Assembly: GCA_034437075.1 (NCBI GenBank)
Contig: DAOTVD010000109.1
Coordinates: 1 to 12,134, forward strand
Origin: DAOTVD01 sp034437075
GTDB taxonomy: Bacteria > Chloroflexota > Anaerolineae > Aggregatilineales > J027
Reading direction: 5' to 3'
DNA: 12,134 nt
The notes under the pieces are model-generated. The model had not been told where the DNA came from, did not search any database, and saw nothing but the letters and a program-made list of their open reading frames with translations. Within the stretch, counting starts at the first letter, position 1; each line of letters opens with the position of its first letter. Of this stretch, positions 7,701-12,134 are shown piece by piece. A program made the position numbers and the translations under genes.

Positions 7701-7856
7701 GCCTGTGCCGATAATCCCCAGAACACCTAACACCATCAGGGCCATAACACTGCCCAAGCTGCCGATAATCCATTTGAGGATGTGGCCCGCGTTGCGGGTT
7801 TGTTGGTGGCGCCGCCGCCGCCGGGCGCGAATGATACGCGCGGTTCGTGTGTTCAT
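4773..7856 (-). CDS. Class A penicillin-binding protein (PBP1A-like transglycosylase/transpeptidase)
   Basis: This 1027-residue bifunctional enzyme polymerises and cross-links peptidoglycan outside the membrane. It has an arginine-rich cytoplasmic tail (residues 4-21) and a membrane helix (about 34-58). The glycosyltransferase (GT51) domain covers about 75-290: ALEDASFYENPG with catalytic Glu122, GGSTITQQLVKN (152-163), RKIRELILASE (178-188) and IMEWYLNTNFYGN with Glu200. The transpeptidase domain covers about 390-705: nucleophile motif PGSVFKP (Ser436-Lys439), SYN (499-501) and AAKTGTT (650-652). The position usually His in the first GT motif is Asn129. A long C-terminal extension (about 725-1027) has a Cys-containing linker and two Ig-like beta domains, making the protein longer than the usual 700-850. 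The frame is open to 7964, but ATG 7856 has a GGAGG site 8-9 bp upstream and begins the basic tail. Confidence 0.95.
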   Translation of the reverse strand: MNTRTARIIRARRRRRHQQTRNAGHILKWIIGSLGSVMALMVLGVLGIIGTGVGIYLYYANELPPPASIARAQEQSSQTTVMYDRTGETIIYEVMPPTEGDRQQVAIEDLPPYIAQATVALEDASFYENPGFDVRGIARAMWTNLTGGTVQGGSTITQQLVKNVLIPEEERGALSVDRKIRELILASEISRLYSKDQIMEWYLNTNFYGNLAYGIEAAARVYFDKSARELTLAEAALLVAIPQFPAQNPIDNPENARTRQAVVLREMVNEGYISQAEADAALAEQIIIRPFGSRFELIAPHFSLYARAEAERLLNEQGRDGSFLVSQGGLRIYTTLDVDLQDQMECAARTHVTRLDGAEPSFVHNARDGQACRAADALPPLPDDMLGAERHVTNAAGVVLRAETGEIMAMLGSVDYWNEGIDGNFNVATAERQPGSVFKPVVYLTAFLTPIDTSNIVTPATMLNDVETEFNNSGQPYVPQNFDRQFHGPVSVRDALANSYNVPVVQVLNWVGLSPVIRTAHRMGINSLNENLSEYGLSLALGAGEVTLLDMTYTYNVMNTLGYGVGVPVHTSRARQGFRQLDPTTILRIETSEGDILWEFSEQRGTFDRRLIMPSGMAYIMTDILADEEARLEQFASDNPLELARPAAAKTGTTDDNRDSWTIGYTPQYTTGVWVGNNDNRSMTDVTGITGAAPIWHAIMEYLHTRDAVPPIAWTRPGTVVEQTVCLWSGLLPTGDCPQVPREIFYVDTVNGVDYRPQRADDMWYRLAVDTCNNSRANETTPPQCVQENVFFDFPPEMQPWAAANAPDLLPPEDEGVVLTDSQFSPVALVSPRFPDQISGVIEIYGNTNVDDLSYFQVGFGPGNEPSSFVQIGPNGDVADFNQLLGEWDTRPLEDGVYTLRLQVIRADNSVESASTRVTVDNTPPEIRLTAPQEAATLSAQDDVIVVLESEVFDLGNIDRVEFYANDRDNPNTAPGDVAGVLLGSSDAFPYTYTWTIDDDGPRTFWAVAIDQAGNETASNRVTINLR

Positions 7857-7876
7857 GGGCTTTTCCTCCCAGCGAG

Positions 7877-7893
7877 TGATGATGGCATCATCA
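7877..7893. repeat. 17-bp palindrome TGATGATG-g-CATCATCA upstream of the PBP gene
   Basis: Two perfect 8-bp arms (7877-7884 and 7886-7893) flank one central base. The palindrome overlaps the predicted PBP -10 box (7890-7895) and the expected transcription start, and sits just above the ribosome site. That is a classic location for a repressor operator. A regulator cannot be named from the sequence. Confidence 0.5.
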
Positions 7894-7918
7894 TACACAG
7901 CCCCTGCCCAGGGAGCAA
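7890..7918 (-). promoter_or_regulatory. Candidate sigma-70-type promoter of the PBP gene
   Basis: On the minus strand TTGCTC (7918-7913) and TATGAT (7895-7890) are separated by 17 bp. The -10 is good and the -35 is moderate. Transcription would begin near 7883, about 27 bases before the ATG. Confidence 0.45.
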
Positions 7919-7937
7919 ATACCGTGTTGTACCAGAC

Positions 7938-7965
7938 TTGCCCGAAATGCCGCGCGCAGTACAAT
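7938..7965 (+). promoter_or_regulatory. Candidate sigma-70-type promoter of response regulator 2
   Basis: TTGCCC (7938-7943) and TACAAT (7960-7965) are separated by 16 bp. Transcription would begin near 7972, leaving a leader of about 46 bases with a GAGG ribosome site at 8008-8011. Confidence 0.45.
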
Positions 7966-8017
7966 ACGAATAAGCAACCCGTGCGCCGATAAGATGAGAT
8001 AGATATTGAGGTTACCC

Positions 8018-8383
8018 ATGGGCTATATTTTGATTGCCGAAGATGATCGTGATATTTTGCTCATCATGCAAAGGCGGCTGGAAATGAAAGGTTACGAAAC
8101 ACGCACCGCTAGTAATGGCCAAGCGGCGTTAGACCTCGCTTTTGAAGAACGCCCGTCTTTGGTTGTGTTAGATGTCATGCTCCCCGAGTTGGATGGCCTG
8201 ACCGTCTGTGCGAAGATCAAAACACATTTTGCGCCCCAACCGCCGAATGTCATCCTGGTGACGGCGCGCGGCCAACCCGCCCAGCGCGAAGAAGGACGCC
8301 AAGCGGGCGCAGATGTCTACCTCGTGAAGCCGTTTTCCCCGCGCGAATTGCTTCAGCATGTCGAAGCGTTGTACGGGCGTTAG
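8018..8383 (+). CDS. Stand-alone receiver-domain response regulator (2)
   Basis: This 121-residue receiver-only protein has acidic residues Asp9-Asp10 (ILIAEDD), phosphoacceptor Asp52 (LVVLDVMLPELDG), Thr82 (ILVTARG) and Lys104 (YLVKPFSPREL). All catalytic positions of the receiver fold are intact, and no output domain follows. The VKPFSPREL end resembles receivers of the OmpR/PleD type, here ending where a linker would begin. The ATG at 8018 has TGAGG six bases upstream; a TTG at 8006 lies within that site and is rejected. It is divergent from the PBP gene, and its stop codon overlaps that of the convergent transporter gene. No cognate kinase is nearby, so the partner is unknown. Confidence 0.9.
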   Translation: MGYILIAEDDRDILLIMQRRLEMKGYETRTASNGQAALDLAFEERPSLVVLDVMLPELDGLTVCAKIKTHFAPQPPNVILVTARGQPAQREEGRQAGADVYLVKPFSPRELLQHVEALYGR

Positions 8384-10587
8384 GCCAGGGCGCTTTCCAG
8401 GCCAGAGTCTTGCACAAAAATGCACGACGTTCGGTTGAGCAACACCACCTGGTGCATGAGTTCCACGTTGGCCCGCCGATCCATCCCGAAGATTTGCAAA
8501 TCGGCACGCGGGGCCATAAGCAGATAATCCGTAAAATCCCCCACATGCACAAGCGCTTGGGTGCCGCGCGGCATGCGTCCCACGTCGATCAATTCTTTCA
8601 AAAATGCTTGGCCGTTTGCTTGCTGGGCCGGGTCACTGATCACCGTAATCAGATTGATGTCGCCTTGCCAATTGCGCGCTACCTGATACGCCAGCAACAA
8701 CGACAGATCGAGCCGGCTCAGGCGCAGGCTAACTTCCCATTGCGGGCTCTGATCGCGAATCCACACATTAATGGTCTGTTCGCGGCCCAGGCGCGCTATC
8801 GGATGCTGCGCGAATAGAATAGCGCCCGTTTGCATATCCTGAGCATGGCGCAACAGCTTGTTCAGTTCTTCTTCGTCCGTGTCGTCATCAATGGACATAA
8901 AGATTGCGTTCGGGCGAAAAAACGCGCTGTGCAGGGTTTCTAGGCCCAGGCGTAAGCCCTGCATTTGGTGTTCGTCCTGCAAATAGGCCACGCGCGAGAA
9001 GATGCCATCGCGCAAAAACGCTTGCACCACGTCCTCCGACCCTGCCACGAGATGCCGCTCGCCGGGTTTATACAGCCCCAACACATGCACCGACCCACGC
9101 GGATGAGTGAGCGCGTTCAAAAAGCGATAGCCGCCCAGGAGTTCTTCGGTGCTGATCACCGGGACGAGTAAATTCGGTTTCCAGGCGCGCTCTTGGGTGT
9201 CGGGCATGTGGGTCACGCGCTTGGCAGCCCATTCGGCCAGGGTAACGAACAAACCGCTGCGCACATCGCCCCAGGGGTTGGTCAGTTGGCGGCGCGAGAG
9301 ATACGCATATAACCCCACGATGACTGCCATTGCCCCCAGGCTAAACAAGGGGTTGATGAGGAACATCGCCAGCAAACACCCCACCAACCCCACAAACGGC
9401 ACGGCCATGGGCACCCGAAAATGAGGCCGGAAGCTGACCAAGCCCAAAAGTTGTTCCAGCAGTACCACACCATTCAGCGCGGCGTAGGTGATGAGGAAAA
9501 ACATGGTCATGAAGGGCGCGATGGCGTTCAGCCCCCCGGCCAACAAACCAATAATCAGCGCCGTGAGGGTAATACCGCCGGTGATCCACATCGCCTTGCG
9601 CGGTTCGCCACTCGCCGAAAGTTCCGCTAGCCGATCACCCCCCGGCAGGATGTCGTTCTCTGCGATAGCTTGCAGGATGCGCGGCGCGCCTACCAGCGAT
9701 GTCAGCCCCGCCGAAAAGGTTGCCGCCAGCAACCCGGCCAGGATCACCGGGCCAAAAGCCGCTTCATCCACCATAATCAAGAAATTGTCTTGCAATTCGG
9801 CAGGCGGCGCCACGCGCGAAAACCAGTAGGCCAGCGCCAAATAGACGATACTCGTCACCACAACCGCCCCGATCAGCCCAATAGGGATGCTGCGGCGCGG
9901 GTTTTCCAATTGGCCAGAGAGATTCACCCCGGCCAAAATGCCCGTCACCGCCGGAAAGAAGACCGCGAACATCACCCAAAAATTCCCAGCGTCGAATTCG
10001 CCCCATACTTGGGGTGTTTCGGTCATGCCTTCGGCATCCAGCACGCTGAAACTCCCGAGGAACACCGACCCTAGCGCGATGATTTGAATCGCGAGGATGA
10101 GGAAATGCGCCCGCGAAGCCAGATTCGCGCTAATGAACGCGATGGCGAAGATCATCGCGAAACTCCCGAAGATGACCAGCGCCTCTGGATGGCCGGGAAA
10201 GATGCGCAACCAGCCTTCTGTAAACGCGAACACGTACAGCGCGACGGCGATGGCCTGTGCTAGGTAAAACGGCACGCTAACGCTGCCGCTGACTTCCAGG
10301 CCCAAAGATTGCGAGATAATCGAAAAGGCGCCGCCCGCCTTCACGCGGATATTGGTCGCCACCGAGGCGATGGATAGCGCCGTCGAAAACGTGATGACTT
10401 TGGCCATCAGGATAATGAGTATCGCGCCGCCCAAGCCCGCATGCCCGACAATCCAGCCCGTGCGTAAGTACATAATCGCGCCCAAAATGGTCAGCAAGGT
10501 GGGTAAAAATACCCCGCGAAAGGTGTTAAATTTGCGAATGTGGGGCGCGTCTTGCGGTTGGGGCAATTCTGCGATTACATCGGACAT
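8380..10587 (-). CDS. SLC12-type cation-chloride cotransporter (APC superfamily)
   Basis: This 735-residue protein has about 12 membrane helices (residues 27-431) and a cytoplasmic C-terminal domain (432-735). SLC12 signatures include NTFRGVFLPTLLTILGAIMYLR split across helix 1 (21-42), KAGGAFSIISQSLG (83-96), FFPAVTGILAGVNLSGQLENP (210-230) and FSAGLTSLVGAPRILQAIAE (291-310). Members move chloride together with K+ and/or Na+. The K+-site residues of animal NKCC/KCC appear kept (Tyr118 in VALYVF, Pro212, Thr215). Of the two helix-8 serines forming the Na+ site in NKCC, one is Ser292 and the other is Ala293, and the flanking GAPRILQAIA resembles KCCs. K-Cl symport is therefore the better guess. 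ATG 10587 has AAGGAG upstream. The gene diverges from a Fur-family regulator. Confidence 0.85.
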   Translation of the reverse strand: MSDVIAELPQPQDAPHIRKFNTFRGVFLPTLLTILGAIMYLRTGWIVGHAGLGGAILIILMAKVITFSTALSIASVATNIRVKAGGAFSIISQSLGLEVSGSVSVPFYLAQAIAVALYVFAFTEGWLRIFPGHPEALVIFGSFAMIFAIAFISANLASRAHFLILAIQIIALGSVFLGSFSVLDAEGMTETPQVWGEFDAGNFWVMFAVFFPAVTGILAGVNLSGQLENPRRSIPIGLIGAVVVTSIVYLALAYWFSRVAPPAELQDNFLIMVDEAAFGPVILAGLLAATFSAGLTSLVGAPRILQAIAENDILPGGDRLAELSASGEPRKAMWITGGITLTALIIGLLAGGLNAIAPFMTMFFLITYAALNGVVLLEQLLGLVSFRPHFRVPMAVPFVGLVGCLLAMFLINPLFSLGAMAVIVGLYAYLSRRQLTNPWGDVRSGLFVTLAEWAAKRVTHMPDTQERAWKPNLLVPVISTEELLGGYRFLNALTHPRGSVHVLGLYKPGERHLVAGSEDVVQAFLRDGIFSRVAYLQDEHQMQGLRLGLETLHSAFFRPNAIFMSIDDDTDEEELNKLLRHAQDMQTGAILFAQHPIARLGREQTINVWIRDQSPQWEVSLRLSRLDLSLLLAYQVARNWQGDINLITVISDPAQQANGQAFLKELIDVGRMPRGTQALVHVGDFTDYLLMAPRADLQIFGMDRRANVELMHQVVLLNRTSCIFVQDSGLESALA

Positions 10588-10636
10588 CGGTTTGAAGCTC
10601 CTTGGCGGTTACATAACGATTAGTAGAGGCGGCACA

Positions 10637-10642
10637 ATTATA
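10637..10642 (-). promoter_or_regulatory. -10 box of the cotransporter promoter
   Basis: A perfect minus-strand TATAAT lies 50 bp upstream of the ATG at 10587. The -35 at 17-bp spacing (10660-10665, ACTATC) is weak. It lies 2 bp from the -35 of the opposing Fur-family promoter, so RNA polymerase or a regulator bound at one would block the other. Confidence 0.4.
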
Positions 10643-10644
10643 GG

Positions 10645-10673
10645 CTCACACCCTGGGGCGATAGTGTTACAAT
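10645..10673 (+). promoter_or_regulatory. Candidate promoter of the Fur-family gene
   Basis: CTCACA (10645-10650) and TACAAT (10668-10673) are separated by 17 bp. Transcription would start near 10680, about 30 bases before the ATG at 10709. The ribosome site (GAGTG, about 10 bases upstream) is weak. Confidence 0.45.
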
Positions 10674-10708
10674 AAAGATGATAAAGTAAAACTTGCGAGT
10701 GACCCACC

Positions 10709-11134
10709 ATGACCAACCCGCGCGAACAAAAATGGCTGGAGGCAATCCGGCAAAGCGGTTATCGCCTGACCAAGCCGATGGAAGCCATCATTGAGACGGT
10801 TGTGCAACAAGAACGCCCCCTGAGCCCGGCGGAAGTGTATGACCTGGCCCGCGCCCAATATCCGCACCTGGGGCGCATGACGGTTTACCGTACGCTGGAA
10901 AAAATGGAAGACTTGGGCCTCATCCAGCGCATTCATGAAGGTTGCCATACGTTTCTACCGGCCTCCTCAGATAATTGGTATTTACTCATCTGCGAGAACT
11001 GCGGCATCACAGAATATGTGCAGGACGACACCATTACGACGTTGATAGAGCGCATCGCGCAGGTTAGCAATTTTCGCCCGCGTTCGCACCTGTTGCAGAT
11101 ATTTGGCGAATGCGCGGCCTGCCAGAGCGTGTAA
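10709..11134 (+). CDS. Fur-family transcriptional regulator
   Basis: This 141-residue protein has a winged-helix DNA-binding domain (about residues 7-82) containing SPAEVYDLARAQYP and the recognition helix GRMTVYRTLEKMEDLGLI (55-72). A C-terminal dimerisation domain follows. The structural zinc site is complete: two CxxC pairs, ICENCG (Cys95, Cys98) and GECAACQ (Cys135, Cys138). The His-rich stretch that normally precedes the first CxxC in Fur is replaced by SSDNWYLLIC (residues 86-95), so much of the usual regulatory metal site is missing. His76, Cys79, His80 and His127 remain. Metal specificity (Fe, Zn, Mn or peroxide sensing) cannot be assigned. The gene is divergent from the cotransporter, a possible target. 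Its stop codon directly abuts that of the convergent TolB-like gene. Confidence 0.88.
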   Translation: MTNPREQKWLEAIRQSGYRLTKPMEAIIETVVQQERPLSPAEVYDLARAQYPHLGRMTVYRTLEKMEDLGLIQRIHEGCHTFLPASSDNWYLLICENCGITEYVQDDTITTLIERIAQVSNFRPRSHLLQIFGECAACQSV

Positions 11135-12134
11135 TTATTCCTCGGGCGTGGCGGGGGTTGGCCCCACCCAACCCAGCAAGACCGTCCGCCCTTGCAAATC
11201 GCTCGTGAAGTTCACCGCCCCCAAGCCGTTCAGATTGGCCACGTAAATATCCAACCGGCCATCGGTTACTGTGGAGGGCCGAATACCCATATACGCCATG
11301 TACCGCCCCAAAGGCGCGTAGATAGGGTCGCACGCCAGCAAACTCCGCGAAGGCTGCGTGATTTGTTCGAACGCGGCATCAAAGACCATGATGCCGTATG
11401 GACATTGGCCATTGCGCCCCCCTAGCGCGAAAAACTCGCCATCTGGCGACCAATCCGCGCGCATCCCAAAGCGGGGGAAGATAAACTCCTCTGTTGTGCC
11501 CAAGATCGTCCCCAGGTTATTCGCCAGGACAGTCGTGGTCGTTTCACCAATCCGTTGGTAAACCACGCGCTCGCCATCTGCCGACCAGGCATCCGCGACG
11601 CTAAAGAACGCCGGGTCGCTGATGCGCACGGCGGTTCCGGCCACGACATCCACCTGCCAAACTTCGCTGGTCTCGCTCAGGGCATTTCCGCCGCTAGTAG
11701 AAAACCCCACCCGCGACTCAGTAAGCCAGCGCGGCGTGCCACTGAGCGTGATGTCGGTCAGTTGGCGAACTACGCCCGTGTTCAGGCTCAACACCTGTAA
11801 ATTACCGCTTTGGGGCGGCGTGACCGTCGGCCCATCGCAGGTATCCGGCGCGCCGGGCGCGTAGGTTGGGCACTCGGCACGGTTCGAGACAAAAGCCAAG
11901 CGTTGGCTATCCGGCGAAAAGGCCGGGTAGAGATCATAACCGCCGCTTTCGGTCAAATTGCGAAAATTTGACCCATCCGCGTTCATGATGAAAATATCGG
12001 TCGCGTAGTCGGTGGGTAAGACTATCGCTAGGCGCTGCCCATCTGGCGACCAGGCGGGCCGATGCCCAGGAATCCCGCGCGGGCTGAGCGTCGGAATATC
12101 AAACAGGCGATAATTCAGCCCCACCACCAAATCC
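11135..12134 (-). CDS. TolB-like beta-propeller (WD40-like PD40 repeat) protein, partial
   Basis: About 332 C-terminal residues are visible; the reading frame is open at the right edge, so the start lies outside. The protein consists of PD40-type propeller blades recognisable by repeats such as RPAWSPDGQRLAIV (about 24-37 of the visible part), YPAFSPDSQRLAFVSN (68-83), PRWLTESRVGFS (133-144), DAWSADGERVVY (180-191), ADWSPDGEFFAL (225-236) and YAPLGRYMAYMG (271-282). Interleaved strands such as TDIFIMNADGSNFRNLT are typical of TolB C-terminal propellers. Several cysteines (ECPTY, DTCDG, GQCPYG, LLACDP) suggest disulfides and export. In Gram-positive or monoderm-like bacteria such proteins are usually secreted or follow a Ser/Thr kinase or transmembrane segment. 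No partner is visible here, so the function is unknown beyond a propeller scaffold. Confidence 0.8.
   Translation of the reverse strand, partial: DLVVGLNYRLFDIPTLSPRGIPGHRPAWSPDGQRLAIVLPTDYATDIFIMNADGSNFRNLTESGGYDLYPAFSPDSQRLAFVSNRAECPTYAPGAPDTCDGPTVTPPQSGNLQVLSLNTGVVRQLTDITLSGTPRWLTESRVGFSTSGGNALSETSEVWQVDVVAGTAVRISDPAFFSVADAWSADGERVVYQRIGETTTTVLANNLGTILGTTEEFIFPRFGMRADWSPDGEFFALGGRNGQCPYGIMVFDAAFEQITQPSRSLLACDPIYAPLGRYMAYMGIRPSTVTDGRLDIYVANLNGLGAVNFTSDLQGRTVLLGWVGPTPATPEE

Larger units (their letters stand above)
7857..8017. promoter_or_regulatory. Divergent intergenic region between the PBP gene and response regulator 2
   Basis: This 161-bp stretch holds a candidate promoter for each direction and a nearly perfect 17-bp palindrome next to the PBP start (separate entries). 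The PBP reading frame stays open through part of it, but the residues look random and no ribosome site supports a longer protein. Confidence 0.5.
10588..10708. promoter_or_regulatory. Divergent intergenic region between the cotransporter and the Fur-family gene
   Basis: This 121-bp stretch is AT-richer than its surroundings. It carries overlapping promoters for both genes (separate entries) and a direct repeat ATAAAG at 10672-10677 and 10681-10686, spaced 9 bp start to start, just after the regulator's -10 box. No convincing 19-bp Fur/Zur/PerR palindrome was found by eye. Confidence 0.45.

Noticed and set aside
7857..7964. In-frame upstream extension of the PBP gene by 36 residues
   Set aside because: It spans the promoter and palindrome and lacks a ribosome site; ATG 7856 has GGAGG at proper spacing and starts the expected basic cytoplasmic tail.
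8006..8017. TTG start for response regulator 2
   Set aside because: The TTG overlaps the TGAGG ribosome site that serves the ATG at 8018.
1..12134. CRISPR array, tRNA/rRNA genes, insertion sequences, phage or defence genes
   Set aside because: No regularly spaced repeats, cloverleaf sequences, transposase or integrase motifs, or terminal inverted repeats were seen on either strand.

Overview
The window reads as ordinary chromosomal DNA of a bacterium with fairly high G+C. The best guess is a member of the Chloroflexota (Anaerolineae-like). That guess rests on the style of the CcmH, CcmE and PBP1A proteins and on the TolB-like propeller protein. It is an inference from protein character, not from a marker gene. 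There is no phage, transposon, CRISPR array, tRNA or rRNA. Coding density is very high and no gene-free stretch exceeds about 190 bases.

Positions 1-4184, minus strand, hold a cytochrome c maturation (System I) operon. In transcription order it contains a small two-helix membrane protein (GTG start), ccmE, ccmF, ccmH, a ccmG/TlpA-type thioredoxin and the first 15 codons of a further membrane protein. From ccmE onward the genes lie 0-7 bp apart, so they are almost certainly cotranscribed. They would carry heme on CcmE, ligate it through CcmF and reduce apocytochrome cysteines through CcmH and CcmG outside the cytoplasmic membrane. The ABC/CcmC heme-delivery genes (ccmABC) are not upstream; the operon appears to begin at the small gene. 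CcmE carries the cysteine variant CxxxY in place of the classical heme-binding histidine.

Positions 4185-8383 hold a large class A penicillin-binding protein (PBP1A-like, minus strand) bracketed by two plus-strand stand-alone receiver-domain response regulators. The first is divergent from the ccm operon and convergent with the PBP gene. The second is divergent from the PBP gene and convergent with the next transporter. No histidine kinase is present. Both divergent intergenic regions contain good -10 boxes and inverted repeats that could be operators.

Positions 8380-12134 hold an SLC12-type cation-chloride cotransporter (minus), a divergent Fur-family zinc-ribbon regulator (plus), and a TolB-like beta-propeller protein (minus) that runs off the right edge. 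The Fur and transporter promoters appear to overlap, so the regulator may control the transporter as well as itself.

The most noteworthy points are: the Cys-type CcmE together with a CcmH; the unidentified small protein in the position usually taken by ccmD; residues in the cotransporter that predict a K+ site but a broken Na+ site; a Fur-family protein lacking the usual His cluster; and three convergent gene pairs whose stop codons abut or overlap. I see no convincing wholly new system. The window is mainly housekeeping genes with several unusual variants.
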